Counted from the first letter of the stretch, positions 6,817 through 14,733 are shown. The stretch: DNA of 28,976 nt from CAZMCT01 sp964564785 (GCA_964564785.1 CAZMCT010000035.1:1-28976); one strand, 5' to 3'. Program-made: numbers and translations. The notes: generated from the sequence alone by a model not told the origin.

Positions 6817-7986
6817 CTAGGCACGCTGCTGCGCCGCGGCAACTTGCCAAGTGTTGACGACTTCCGCGGCCGCGCGGCGCAGATTGTCAGCGGTAGCCGC
6901 CAGGGCGGGGCCGCGCGCGGTCCCTTCCGGCGTGATCACCCAGACGCGGGTCAGGCCGAGGCGCTGCGCCAGTTGGGCGACGTGCCCGCCCGGCGGCAGT
7001 TCCACGGCCCCCACCAGCGCGAACGCGGGCACGCCGGCCGCGCGTGCCATTCGCCCCAGCCCGGACACGACCTTGCCGTGCACCGTCTGCGCGTCGAGTC
7101 GCCCTTCGCCGGTCAGGCACAGGTCGCAGCCCGCCAGCCGCTTCCGCAACCGGAGGTGCCGTGCCACTTCGGCGAAGCCGACGCGCCGCCGCGCCCCCAG
7201 CGCCGCGATCAGTCCCGCCGGCAAACCGCCCGCGGCCCCCGCCCCGCGCAGCCGCCGCACATCCCGCCCGCAATCGCGGCGCAGCACCGCCGCCCAGTCC
7301 CGCAAACCGCGCTCGAGCCGCGCCACGCCGCGCCGGTCCGCGCCCTTCTGCGGTCCGTACACGCGGGCCGCGCCGTGCCGGCCGAGCAGCGGATTGTCGA
7401 CGTCGGTCAGGACGTCGAGCGTCACTCGCGGACGCTCGGCCGGCGGAATCAGCGCGGCGATGTCTGACAACTGCCCGCCGGTGATCGGGGGCGGGATGCG
7501 CGTGCCGTCCGATCGCTGCAATTCGAAGCCCAGCGCCTGCAAACAACCCGCGCCGCCGTCCACCGTGGCGGATCCGCCAACGCACAGCAGCACACGCGTG
7601 CAGCCGGCGCGGATCGCCTCGCGGACGAGCTGACCCGTGCCGTAACTCGTCGTTTCCAGCGGGTCGCGCTCGACCGCTGCCAGGAGGACCAGGCCAGATG
7701 CTTCGGCCATCTCGACCATCGCCAGCGCTCCGCGGGCCGCCCCGCGCGCCCGCCACCAATGGGCCACCCGCACCCGGCCGCGCGGATCCAGCACTTCCGC
7801 CGTCCGTTGCTCGGCCCCCAGCGCCGCGGCCAGGATGCGCCCCGTTCCTTCGCCGCCGTCGCCGAGCGGACACAAATCGAGCGCGGCGTCCGGGCACGCC
7901 GAGCGCACGCCCTCGGCCATCGCGGCCGCGGCAGCGGCGGCATCGAGTGCGTCCTTGAACTTGTCGGGGGCGATCAGGATTCGCAC
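6817..7986 (-). CDS. glxK: glycerate 2-kinase (GlxK/GarK family)
   Basis: Phosphorylates D-glycerate with ATP, giving 2-phosphoglycerate in this family, and so feeds glycolate/glyoxylate or sugar-acid breakdown into glycolysis. The 389-aa product begins VRILIAPDKFKDAL, the typical family start. Other family motifs are CPLGDGGEGTGRIL, ETTSYGTGQLVREAI, VGGSATVDGGAGCLQALGF, VYGPQKGAD and LTGEGRLDAQTVHGKVVSG. The GTG start overlaps the last 13 bases of lpxA, suggesting translational coupling; the open frame continues upstream only as an lpxA shadow. No glyoxylate carboligase or tartronate reductase genes are nearby, so the link with lpxA looks like simple operon packing rather than a pathway. Family confidence is high. 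Confidence 0.93.
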   Translation of the reverse strand: MRILIAPDKFKDALDAAAAAAAMAEGVRSACPDAALDLCPLGDGGEGTGRILAAALGAEQRTAEVLDPRGRVRVAHWWRARGAARGALAMVEMAEASGLVLLAAVERDPLETTSYGTGQLVREAIRAGCTRVLLCVGGSATVDGGAGCLQALGFELQRSDGTRIPPPITGGQLSDIAALIPPAERPRVTLDVLTDVDNPLLGRHGAARVYGPQKGADRRGVARLERGLRDWAAVLRRDCGRDVRRLRGAGAAGGLPAGLIAALGARRRVGFAEVARHLRLRKRLAGCDLCLTGEGRLDAQTVHGKVVSGLGRMARAAGVPAFALVGAVELPPGGHVAQLAQRLGLTRVWVITPEGTARGPALAATADNLRRAAAEVVNTWQVAAAQQRA

Positions 7987-8801
7987 ACGTGCTCGGCTTC
8001 GGCTGCCTCGGCGGCGGTGACCAGCCGGCGTCGGCGGCCGGCCATATGGCCGCGCAGGCTTGGGGCGCGGAGGAAAGCGACGAGGCGCTGGCCGGGCGCG
8101 GTCTCGACCATGGCGGCGACGCGTTCGATGGCGACCGGGAAATGCAGACCGCTGCGATAGAGCAGGCGGAAGGCGCGGCGGATTTCGTAGCGTTCGTCGC
8201 TGGTCAGGCCGGCGCGGCGAAGGCCCACCACGTTGGGGCCGGTGATGCCGTCGGGCGCGAGGAGCATGAAGGGCGGCACGTCCTTGGGGGCGCGGGTCAG
8301 CCCGGCGATCATGGCCAGCTCGCCGATCCGCACGAACTGATGGACGGTGACGTTGCCGCTGACGAGCACGCGGTCGGCGGTGACAATGTGGCCGGCGAGC
8401 AGGGCACCGTTGGCGATGATGTTGTGGTTGCCGAGTTCGCAGTTGTGACCGATGTGGGCGGTGGACATGATGAGGCAGTTGCGGCCGACGCGGGTGGTGG
8501 ACTCGGGCTCGGTGCCGCGGTGGATGGTGGCGTGTTCGCGAACGACGGTGCCCTCGCCGATCACCGTGTAGCTGTCGGCCCCGCGCCACTTGAGATCCTG
8601 GGTCTGATGGCCGACGACGGCGAAGGGGTGCACCTGGCAGCGGGCTTCGAGCGTAGTGCCGGCGCCCACGAAGGCGTGGGGGTAGATGCGCGCCTGCGGC
8701 CCGATGCGGACCCCCCGCTCGATGACCGCGTATGCCCCGACTTCGGCACTCGGGTCGATCTCGGCCGTGCGGTCCACGACCGCGGTCGAATGTATCGCCA
8801 T
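7974..8801 (-). CDS. lpxA: acyl-ACP:UDP-N-acetylglucosamine O-acyltransferase
   Basis: Catalyses the first step of lipid A synthesis, transferring a 3-hydroxyacyl chain from ACP to UDP-GlcNAc in the cytoplasm. The 275-aa protein is a left-handed beta-helix with hexapeptide repeats from the start (IHSTAVVDRTAEIDPSAEV, VGAYAVIERGVRIGP). REHATIHRGT and MSTAHIGHNCELGNHNIIAN are LpxA signatures; H119 (second His of AHIGH) aligns with the catalytic His125 of E. coli. The helical C-terminus has the family sequence GLRRAGLTSDERYEIRRAFR and LLYRSGL. The ATG has AGGAG 11 nt upstream, and a 9-C run precedes that. lpxB, lpxC and lpxD are not in the window. Presence of the gene indicates a Gram-negative-type outer membrane. 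Confidence 0.95.
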   Translation of the reverse strand: MAIHSTAVVDRTAEIDPSAEVGAYAVIERGVRIGPQARIYPHAFVGAGTTLEARCQVHPFAVVGHQTQDLKWRGADSYTVIGEGTVVREHATIHRGTEPESTTRVGRNCLIMSTAHIGHNCELGNHNIIANGALLAGHIVTADRVLVSGNVTVHQFVRIGELAMIAGLTRAPKDVPPFMLLAPDGITGPNVVGLRRAGLTSDERYEIRRAFRLLYRSGLHFPVAIERVAAMVETAPGQRLVAFLRAPSLRGHMAGRRRRLVTAAEAAEAEHVCES

Positions 8802-8894
8802 GTCGTCTACACTCCTGGCCGGGTCGCCGCGCCGGGCCCGCGCCCGAATTGCCCCCCCCCGGCCCGCGGATTGTAGCGGGCGGACGGCGCGAGG

Positions 8895-8924
8895 AAAACG
8901 GCCCCGCGGGGGCGTGCGGGGCCG
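8895..8924 (-). terminator. intrinsic terminator of pdxJ
   Basis: On the minus strand, one base after the pdxJ stop codon, CGGCCCCG and CGGGGCCG form a perfect 8-bp GC stem with a 10-nt loop. TTTTCC follows immediately. It separates pdxJ from the lpxA operon. Confidence 0.65.
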
Positions 8925-8925
8925 G

Positions 8926-9678
8926 TCAGGGCCGGGGGGCGGTCCGTGGGGCCGCCAGTGGGGCACGGTCGAGGAGCCGCTTCATTTCGCGCACGGCCTC
9001 GCGCATCCCGACGAACATGGCCCGGGCCGCAATCGTGTGCCCGATGTTGAACTCGGAGAACCGGGCCGTGGCCGCGATCGGCTCGATGTTGCGGTATGTG
9101 AGGCCGTGCCCGGCGTGGACGTCGAGCCCCGCGGCCCAGCCGGCCTCCAGCGCGGCGATCAGCTTCGCGAGCGAGCGGGCGCGGGCGCGCGTCCCGTGGG
9201 CGTGGGCGTATGCCCCGGTCCACAGCTCGACCGCGTCGAACCCGCACGCGGCGGCGGCGCGGACCTGCTCCAGCTCGGGCTCGATGAACGCGCTGGTGAT
9301 GATGCCCGCGTCCTTCAGCTTCGCGACCACAGGCTTGATCCTGGCCCGCAGGGCCGCCACATCCAGCCCGCCCTCGGTCGTGACCTCCGCCCGCCGCTCG
9401 GGCACGAGCGTGCACTGCGCCGGCTTGAGCCGCAGCGCGATCTTCACGATCTCCCCGTTCAGCGACATTTCCATGTTCAGCTTGGTCGCCACCGTGCGGC
9501 GCAGCAACTCGGCGTCGCGGTCGTTGATGTGCCGGCGATCCTCACGCAAGTGAAACGTGATGCCGTCGGCTCCACCCAACTCGGCCTCGACCGCCGCCCA
9601 AACCGGGTCCGGCTCGTCCGCCCCCCGTGCCTGCCGCACCGTCGCCACATGGTCGATGTTCACGCCGAGCCGGTTCAT
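8926..9678 (-). CDS. pdxJ: pyridoxine 5'-phosphate synthase
   Basis: Condenses 1-deoxy-D-xylulose 5-phosphate with 3-amino-2-oxopropyl phosphate to make pyridoxine 5'-phosphate, the last ring-forming step of the DXP-dependent vitamin B6 route. The 250-aa protein is a cytoplasmic TIM barrel. The N-terminal LGVNIDHVATVRQARG is diagnostic, followed by GITFHLREDRRHINDRD, NMEMSLNGEIVKIAL, LVPERRAEVTTEGGLD, SAFIEPELEQV and the C-terminal DVHAGHGLTYRNI and FNIGHTIAARAMFVGM. The ATG is the first in frame and at the expected position; length is normal apart from a short Ala/Pro tail. It is followed by its own terminator and diverges from the membrane-protein pair at 9793. Confidence 0.97.
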   Translation of the reverse strand: MNRLGVNIDHVATVRQARGADEPDPVWAAVEAELGGADGITFHLREDRRHINDRDAELLRRTVATKLNMEMSLNGEIVKIALRLKPAQCTLVPERRAEVTTEGGLDVAALRARIKPVVAKLKDAGIITSAFIEPELEQVRAAAACGFDAVELWTGAYAHAHGTRARARSLAKLIAALEAGWAAGLDVHAGHGLTYRNIEPIAATARFSEFNIGHTIAARAMFVGMREAVREMKRLLDRAPLAAPRTAPRP

Positions 9679-9741
9679 CGCGCTCTCCGCCGCGTCCGAG
9701 GAAGCCCGCCGAAAACCCGGCCCGCGGGCGACCGCGACCAG

Positions 9742-9747
9742 TATAAT
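9742..9747 (+). promoter_or_regulatory. TATAAT -10 box upstream of the 9793 gene
   Basis: A perfect TATAAT lies 45 bases before the start codon in the short divergent gap. No good -35 box is visible at 16-18 nt, so it may depend on an activator or be chance. Confidence 0.35.
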
Positions 9748-9792
9748 CCGCCACCCGGACGTCTGGGTACGGGCTGCGACAGGGAGCTACCC

Positions 9793-10254
9793 ATGGACCT
9801 CCTGCAAATCGGCCTTCGGATCGCACATATCGCCGCAGCGGTCGCGCTCGGCGGCGCCATCGTGTACCAGCTCGTCGCGGTCCAGCCCGTGCTGCGGACG
9901 CTCGACGAGTCGCAGCGCGCCACGTTCCGCACACGGCTTGCCGGGCGCTGGGCCCCGGTCGTGTGGCTCGGGATCGCGTTGCTGCTGATCACCGGCTTGG
10001 CCAATTTCCTGGTCTTCAAGGTCCCCGAATACCGCGGCCGGCCGTATGCCGCCACATATCACGGGCTGTTCGGGATCAAGCTGCTCGCCGGCCTGGCCCT
10101 GTTTCACGCGGCGGCGATGCTCTCGGGGCCCGGCGAACGATTCGACCGCTACCGGGCCCGCGCCGGCGGCTGGCTGGTGTACGGGGTCTTGCTGCTGGCC
10201 ATCGTCGTGGTTGTCGGGGCCGTGCTCCGATATCTTCCGGCGCTCTACACCTGA
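9793..10254 (+). CDS. four-helix membrane protein, CopD-like
   Basis: A 153-aa integral membrane protein. Four hydrophobic segments are visible: residues ~8-28 (IAHIAAAVALGGAIVYQLVAV), ~54-74 (VVWLGIALLLITGLANFLVF), ~90-110 (GLFGIKLLAGLALFHAAAML) and ~127-147 (LVYGVLLLAIVVVVGAVL). A His in helix 1 (LRIAHIAAA), an H-G-x-x-G-I-K motif entering helix 3 and a further His (LALFHAAAM) recall the CopD-like/DUF2269-type membrane domain, where such residues may bind heme or metal. AGGGAG lies about 8 nt before the ATG, setting the start; the open frame extends far upstream only as a shadow of pdxJ and lpxA antisense sequence. A second small membrane gene follows 58 bases downstream. Function unknown. 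Confidence 0.8.
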   Translation: MDLLQIGLRIAHIAAAVALGGAIVYQLVAVQPVLRTLDESQRATFRTRLAGRWAPVVWLGIALLLITGLANFLVFKVPEYRGRPYAATYHGLFGIKLLAGLALFHAAAMLSGPGERFDRYRARAGGWLVYGVLLLAIVVVVGAVLRYLPALYT

Positions 10255-10312
10255 CCTGCCCGCTGCGGCGGGGGTCCGATTTTCCCGATAAATGACAGGA
10301 AGGGAGACCGCG

Positions 10313-10738
10313 ATGGCCGGCCGCAAGCTCGATCCGCGACTGCGCGAAGCACTGCGCTGGGCGCAGCTTTCCGCGCTCGTGCTGGGGGTGGGCCTGTTGG
10401 CCTGGGGGCTGGCGCCGCTCATCATCCAGCGCATCCACACGTCCCGAGCGCCCGCGATGCACGAGTGGGCCAGTTCGGGCTTTACGCTGCTGCTGGGGCT
10501 GCTGTTCATCGGCCTGTGGCGGCTGATCCGCAACAACGTCGGGTGGGCGCTGTGGACCGCCGCCGTGGTTTCCGTGGCGCTGTTGCTCTGCGCTTTCGCG
10601 CTGACGCGGACGGATCATTCCTCTCTGCCGGCGCTCGCTCCGATCGTGTTGGCCACGGCCACGGCGCTCACGAACTGGCTCGCGCTCTCGGTTCGCCGGC
10701 GCATTCCCGAGGCGCAAACCGCGCGGAGACTTCACTAG
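10313..10738 (+). CDS. unrecognised four-helix membrane protein
   Basis: A 141-aa protein (MAGRKLDPRLREALRWAQLS) with a short basic N-terminus and about four hydrophobic segments: LVLGVGLLAWGLAPLII, FTLLLGLLFIGLWRLI, LWTAAVVSVALLLCAFAL and LAPIVLATATALTNWLAL. It ends in a basic tail (VRRRIPEAQTARRLH). AGGGAG lies 7 nt before the ATG at 10313; an ATG at 10292 without such a site is less likely. It is probably co-transcribed with the CopD-like gene. I do not recognise the family. It has no conserved charged motif pointing to an activity. Confidence 0.7.
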   Translation: MAGRKLDPRLREALRWAQLSALVLGVGLLAWGLAPLIIQRIHTSRAPAMHEWASSGFTLLLGLLFIGLWRLIRNNVGWALWTAAVVSVALLLCAFALTRTDHSSLPALAPIVLATATALTNWLALSVRRRIPEAQTARRLH

Positions 10739-10932
10739 CGCGGTCAGCCGCCCACAGGACTGAACCGCGCCGCCGGGGCCCCCGTTCGGGCTTGCTCGGT
10801 TGGCCGTCGCATGCAGCGACCGCGGGGGGGGCATCGCGACGGCGAACCCCACGTCGAGGGGAAGCGGTCCTCGCGGGCTCCGGGTGCCGGGCGAGAGGGA
10901 GGCCCGACGATCCATTGAGAGGCGGCGCGTCA

Positions 10933-10957
10933 AGCGAAAACCGTCGCATTTTTCGCT
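10933..10957. repeat. perfect inverted repeat AGCGAAAA-N9-TTTTCGCT
   Basis: 8-bp arms with a 9-nt spacer, just upstream of the promoter-like element at 10978. It could be an operator, or an RNA hairpin; a smaller GCGA/TCGC stem followed by ATTTTT is nested in it. The sequence from 10739 to here shows no gene. Confidence 0.4.
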
Positions 10958-10977
10958 CCAAAAAGCCGGGTTTATCA

Positions 10978-11007
10978 TTGCACGCCCCGCCCGGCGATTC
11001 CTACACT
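10978..11007 (+). promoter_or_regulatory. putative sigma-70-type promoter
   Basis: TTGCAC (10978-10983) and TACACT (11002-11007) with an 18-nt spacer. It lies about 310 bases before panC and 93 bases before a strong terminator, so it could drive a small RNA or a regulated leader. Confidence 0.4.
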
Positions 11008-11013
11008 GTGTCT

Positions 11014-11138
11014 TAGATCCGGCCCTCATGCGGCGCGATGAGAAGCGGCCCTACGCCGCTGGCGGGAACCTGGCGCCGCGGGCGGTTCGTCTCTGAATCG
11101 GGTGGACGGCTGTGTGGGACAGTCGCCACCCCTTTTTT
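11014..11138 (+). ncRNA. candidate small RNA or panC leader
   Basis: If transcription starts about 7 nt after the TACACT box, the transcript to the end of the T tract is about 125 nt. It contains a perfect hairpin AGCGGC-CCTAC-GCCGCT (11044-11060), a possible GGCG/CGCC stem (11061-11077) and the terminator hairpin. No conserved motif of 6S, SRP RNA, tmRNA, RNase P or a known riboswitch was recognised. It may be an independent sRNA or a terminated leader of the panC-lgt operon that begins 180 bases further on. Confidence 0.35.
11100..11138 (+). terminator. strong intrinsic terminator
   Basis: GGGTGG (11100-11105) pairs with CCACCC (11126-11131). After one bulged A, CGGCTGT (11107-11113) pairs with ACAGTCG (11119-11125) with one G-T wobble, around a 5-nt loop. 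C and then six Ts (11133-11138) follow. There is no obvious protein-coding gene just upstream to be terminated, which makes it notable. Confidence 0.75.
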
Positions 11139-11318
11139 GCGCGCCGCCCCGCCCGTCGGAGTCGCGCCCGCGAGGAAGCGGCGGTTGTCGCCGCTCCCGC
11201 TGGGTCGCGGTCCGGATCCGGCGTCGTTGCCTCATGGGCGCGGCTGGGAGTTCGCTTTCGTCGTGATCGCGTTATCGGACCGCGTGACAAGCTCGAGCAC
11301 CCCGGGTTCAATGTCCGC

Positions 11319-12179
11319 GTGGACGTCATGCGCGAAATACCGGCCACACGGGCAGCCGTGGCCGCGGCCCGCCGCCGCGGCCGCCGGATCGGTTTCGTGC
11401 CCACGATGGGGGCCCTGCACGCGGGGCACCTCTCACTGGTGGCACGAGCCCGGCAGGACGGGACCTGGCCGGTAGTGAGCATTTTCGTCAACCCGACGCA
11501 ATTCGGTCCGAACGAGGATTTCGATCGCTACCCGCGCGACGCGGCCGGCGACCTGCGGCTGTGCGAGGCGGCGGGGGTCGAACTGGTGTTCATGCCGGAG
11601 CGGCCGGTCATGTACCCGACGGGGGCGGCCACGACCGTGCACGTGAGCGGGCTGACGGAGACACTGTGCGGGCCGTGTCGGCCGGGGCATTTCGACGGCG
11701 TGGCGACGATCGTCACCAAGCTGTTCAACATCGTGCAGCCGGATACGGCCTACTTCGGGGAGAAGGACGCGCAGCAGCTCGCGGTCATCCGGCGGATGAC
11801 GCGCGACCTCGATTTGCCGATCGAGATCGTGGGCTGCCCGACGGTTCGCGAGTCGGACGGCCTGGCGATGAGCAGCCGGAACTCACTGCTGTCGGCGGAT
11901 GAGCGGCGGCGGGCGCTGGTGTTGTACCAGTCGCTGGAGGAAGCGCGGCGGCTGATCGAGAGCGGCCAGCGGGACCCGGGTGTTGTCGCGGGGGCCATGC
12001 GGCGGATCGTCGAGGGCGGCCGGCCGGCGGCGATCGACTACATCAGCGTGGTGAATCCTGAGACGATGCAGCCGGTGGAGCGGATCGTCGGGCCGGTGCT
12101 GGTGGCGCTGGCGGTGCGGATCGGCACGACGCGGCTGATTGACAATGTGACGGTCGCGCCGCGGGGCGGAGCGGGCTAG
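11319..12179 (+). CDS. panC: pantothenate synthetase
   Basis: Joins pantoate and beta-alanine with ATP to make pantothenate (vitamin B5, the CoA precursor) in the cytoplasm. The 286-aa protein carries RIGFVPTMGALHAGHLSLV with the HxGH nucleotide-binding motif near residue 34. It also has SIFVNPTQFGPNEDFDRYPR, HFDGVATIVTKLFNIVQPD, AYFGEKDAQQLAVIRRM and the SSRNSLLS loop. The GTG at 11319 is preferred over the ATG at 11328, because VDVMREIPATRAAV aligns with the usual MxVIRTIxEMRxxV start at the expected distance from FVPTMG. No strong Shine-Dalgarno is seen. The long open frame upstream runs through the terminator and is not credible. lgt follows after 9 bases, so the two are co-transcribed. 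panB and panD are not in the window. Confidence 0.95.
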   Translation: MDVMREIPATRAAVAAARRRGRRIGFVPTMGALHAGHLSLVARARQDGTWPVVSIFVNPTQFGPNEDFDRYPRDAAGDLRLCEAAGVELVFMPERPVMYPTGAATTVHVSGLTETLCGPCRPGHFDGVATIVTKLFNIVQPDTAYFGEKDAQQLAVIRRMTRDLDLPIEIVGCPTVRESDGLAMSSRNSLLSADERRRALVLYQSLEEARRLIESGQRDPGVVAGAMRRIVEGGRPAAIDYISVVNPETMQPVERIVGPVLVALAVRIGTTRLIDNVTVAPRGGAG

Positions 12180-12188
12180 GATACGGGC

Positions 12189-13361
12189 ATGCATCCTGTC
12201 ATTTGGAAAATCCCCGGCGTGGGCATCGAGATTCCCGGCTACGGGCTGATGCTGATGATCGGGTTCCTGCTTTCGATCTGGTGGGCGGCGCGGCGGGCGG
12301 AGCGTTCGGGCGCGAACCCGGACGTAATTCTGAACTGCGGGTTCATCGCGCTGGTCGGGGGGATCTTCGGCTCACGACTGATGTACGTCGTGCACTACTG
12401 GGAGCAGTTCGCGCACCGCGGGAGCCCGTGGGCCGTCGCGCTCGCGGTGATCGACATCCGCCAGGGCGGGGTCGAGGTGTACGGCGGGTTCATCGTGGTC
12501 GTGCTGGCGGTGCTGTTCTACCTGTGGCGCTGGGGCCACTCGGTGCGCTGGTACCTGGACATCGCGGCGCCGTCGGCCGCGTTGGGCATGGCGATCGGAC
12601 GGCTGGGCTGCTTCCTGAACGGTTGCTGTTTCGGCGGCGTGTGCGACCTGCCGTGGGCGGTAAAGTTCCCGTACGGCAGCCCGGCCTCGCAGATGCAGTG
12701 GGAAACTCGGAAACCGGGGGCCGGACTGCCGGCCGAGCTGCTCGCGTTCGGAGCGGTCGAGGGGCAGCCGCTACCGCGCGAAATGCTGCGGCTGACCGAG
12801 GCGGACCTCGCGGCGGGGGACCGGGTGGCGCGGGCGCTCGAAGAGGCCCGGACGCGGTTGAAGGGGGCGACCGATCCGCAGGAGCAGGCGCGGTTGTCGC
12901 GTGAGGTTGCGCGCCTGGAGAGCCGGTTGCGTCCGCAGGCGGCCTTGCGGGCCCAGCTCAAGCGCCACGATCTCAGTCTGGCGCGACTGAAGGAGATCGC
13001 GCAGCGGCACCGGTCGCTGGCGGTACACCCGACGCAGCTCTACTCGGCGGTCACGCTGGGGCTGCTGGCGGCGCTGCTGAGCGCGCTGTACTGGCGGCGG
13101 ACGCACGACGGGCAGGTGATCCTGACGATGCTGCTGATCGAGCCGTGGACGCGGTGGGTGCTGGAGCTGATCCGGGCGGACAACCCGCAGGACGTGGGCG
13201 GGCTGATTACGATTTCGCAGTTTCTGGGCATTTGTCTGAGCTTGGCGGGGTTGGCCGGGCTGCTGCGGCTGCGCAAGTGGTCTGCGCGCTCGCCGCGGGC
13301 GCGGCTGTGGGAACCGCCGCCGCAGGACCGCGAGAAGAAGCCGCGCGTGAAGCCGGCGTAA
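12189..13361 (+). CDS. lgt: prolipoprotein diacylglyceryl transferase with a large insertion
   Basis: Transfers diacylglycerol from phosphatidylglycerol to the lipobox Cys of prelipoproteins in the inner membrane. The 390-aa protein has the Lgt signature GRLGCFLNGCCFGG (137-150), including the conserved Arg138, the GGVEVYGGFI loop (93-102; Tyr where E. coli has His103) and VHPTQLYSAV near 279, plus about seven hydrophobic segments. It is over 100 residues longer than E. coli Lgt. The excess lies between about residue 165 and 277, after KFPYGSPA, and is a charged, Ala/Arg/Glu/Leu-rich region (ALEEARTRLKG, LSREVARLESRL) likely to form helices or a coiled coil. It starts 9 bases after panC. The basic C-terminal tail is also extended. 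The identity is secure and the insertion unexplained. Confidence 0.94.
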   Translation: MHPVIWKIPGVGIEIPGYGLMLMIGFLLSIWWAARRAERSGANPDVILNCGFIALVGGIFGSRLMYVVHYWEQFAHRGSPWAVALAVIDIRQGGVEVYGGFIVVVLAVLFYLWRWGHSVRWYLDIAAPSAALGMAIGRLGCFLNGCCFGGVCDLPWAVKFPYGSPASQMQWETRKPGAGLPAELLAFGAVEGQPLPREMLRLTEADLAAGDRVARALEEARTRLKGATDPQEQARLSREVARLESRLRPQAALRAQLKRHDLSLARLKEIAQRHRSLAVHPTQLYSAVTLGLLAALLSALYWRRTHDGQVILTMLLIEPWTRWVLELIRADNPQDVGGLITISQFLGICLSLAGLAGLLRLRKWSARSPRARLWEPPPQDREKKPRVKPA

Positions 13362-13409
13362 GGGGGAGCGGGCGGGGGCCGGACCGTAGCGAGCCGTTTC
13401 GAGATGTCC

Positions 13410-13461
13410 CTCGCTTGCGCTGCGGGCTCGGACGGACCCAGCGCTGCCGCTGCGGGCTCGT
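13410..13461. repeat. short direct repeat CGCTGCGGGCTCG
   Basis: The 13-mer occurs at about 13418-13430 and again at 13448-13460, just past the end of the minus-strand TolB-like gene. A nearby GTAGCGAGCCG (13386-13396) may pair with it. It looks like another intergenic dispersed repeat. The gap between lgt and the TolB-like gene holds nothing else. Confidence 0.5.
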
Positions 13462-13462
13462 T

Positions 13463-14605
13463 TCAGCGCGGGGTGGTGAGCTCGCCCGCCGGTGTGAGGC
13501 CGATGAACTCGGCGATGAAGATCTGCGGCGCGGGGAGGCCGTTGCGTTTCGAGGTCCACATCAGGTACTTGCCGTCGGGCGAGAAGACCGGAAGCCCGTC
13601 GAACTCGGGGTCGGTCGTGATGCGCGTCATCTGCGAACCGTCGTCACGAACGAGGTAGAGGTCGAAGTTCGGCCGCTGGCGGAAGTTCGCGTGCGTGAAG
13701 ATCAGCCACCTGCCCGAAGGGTGCCAGTACGGGCACCAATGCAGCGCATCATCCGGGGTGATCGCGCGTTCGGCAGTGCCTTCGAGATTGTTCACGAAGA
13801 CCTGCATCATGCCGTCGCCCTTGCGGTCCGAGCGATAGACGATCCGCGTTCCGTCGGGGCTGAAGAACGGGCCGCCATCACCGCCCTTGGCATGGGTAAT
13901 CCGCCGCGGGTTCGCGCCGTCGGCGTCGCAGATGTAGATTTCCTGGTCGCCGTCACGAAACGAGCTGAAGACGATCGACTTGCCGTCGGGGGAATACGAG
14001 CCCTCCGCGTCGTACCCGTCGCTGTGCGTGAGTCGCTTCAGGACCCCCGTCGCCAGCGTGTACTCGTAGAGCTCCATGCCCGGGAAGTACTTCCAGGCAT
14101 AGCCCATCCCGCCGCCGGCTCCGTGCCGGGCCCCCGCGCCGCCGGGAGCACCGCCCGGGTGGCCCGTTCCGCCCTCGGGTCGCGGGTCGCCGTTCGGCGC
14201 GCGGTCGGACGCCGGTCGCGGCCGCATCCGCTCCAGCTCCTCCGGGCGCGTCGGTTCGCGCAGGTCTTCATGATTCGCCGCGAAAAGCAGCCGATCGCCG
14301 GCCGGATGGAAGTACGAGCAGGTCGTGGCGCCCACACCGGTGCTGACCATCTTGAGGCCGGTGCCGTCGAGGTTCATGACGTAGATCTGGTAGTCCTCCT
14401 TTCCGGTCGGCCAGGCCTGGAAGCAGATCTTCCGGCCATCGCTGGAAAAGTAGGCTTCGCCGCTGCGGTCAAGGCCCATGTCGGCGGTGGTAAGCTGCCG
14501 AATATTGCGCAGCCAGCGACGCTCGTCGGAGGCGGGCTGGGAGTCTTGTGCGGCGCACCAGGAAGCGGCCAGAAGGCTGAGCCAAACCGGGTAGGTTTTC
14601 ATCAT
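13463..14605 (-). CDS. secreted TolB-like beta-propeller protein
   Basis: A 380-aa exported protein. The N-terminus (MMKTYPVWLSLLAASWCAAQ) is a signal peptide with probable cleavage after WCAA or nearby. Repeated PD40/WD40-like blades follow, each with an xxxSPDGxxIxFxS motif: YFSSDGRKICFQA, YFHPAGDRLLFAA, SYSPDGKSIVFSS, FFSPDGTRIVYRS, YWHPSGRWLIFTH and VFSPDGKYLMWTS. Blades end in IYVMNLDG, IYICDADGANPRRIT and similar sequence. That gives six blades, the size of a TolB propeller, but there is no TolB N-terminal domain and no Tol-Pal neighbours, so the role is probably a binding scaffold. Between blades 2 and 3 there is a low-complexity Pro/Gly/Arg-rich loop (about residues 122-165). Starts MM are adjacent, so the exact start is uncertain by one codon. 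Confidence 0.85.
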   Translation of the reverse strand: MMKTYPVWLSLLAASWCAAQDSQPASDERRWLRNIRQLTTADMGLDRSGEAYFSSDGRKICFQAWPTGKEDYQIYVMNLDGTGLKMVSTGVGATTCSYFHPAGDRLLFAANHEDLREPTRPEELERMRPRPASDRAPNGDPRPEGGTGHPGGAPGGAGARHGAGGGMGYAWKYFPGMELYEYTLATGVLKRLTHSDGYDAEGSYSPDGKSIVFSSFRDGDQEIYICDADGANPRRITHAKGGDGGPFFSPDGTRIVYRSDRKGDGMMQVFVNNLEGTAERAITPDDALHWCPYWHPSGRWLIFTHANFRQRPNFDLYLVRDDGSQMTRITTDPEFDGLPVFSPDGKYLMWTSKRNGLPAPQIFIAEFIGLTPAGELTTPR

Positions 14606-14718
14606 GTCGGCGCTCGTGGAAGACTGCGCGCCGTGCGATCGCCGCGGGCCGGCGTCCGGGACGGGGCGCTAGTTCGACATTGGGCCGGGAGATTGTATCG
14701 CGAGCGCGGGACCGGGTG

Positions 14719-14733
14719 GCCCCCTTTTTCAAC
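14719..14733. repeat. solo end of the REP-like element
   Basis: GCCCCCTTTTTCAAC matches the right end of the REP-like family, but no partner end is seen upstream. It lies in the divergent gap 14606-15055, which otherwise holds only the sigma-28-like promoter. Confidence 0.45.

Noticed and set aside
11290..11320. tRNA T-arm (GGGTTCAAT)
   Set aside because: The flanking bases do not form a T stem or the rest of a cloverleaf.
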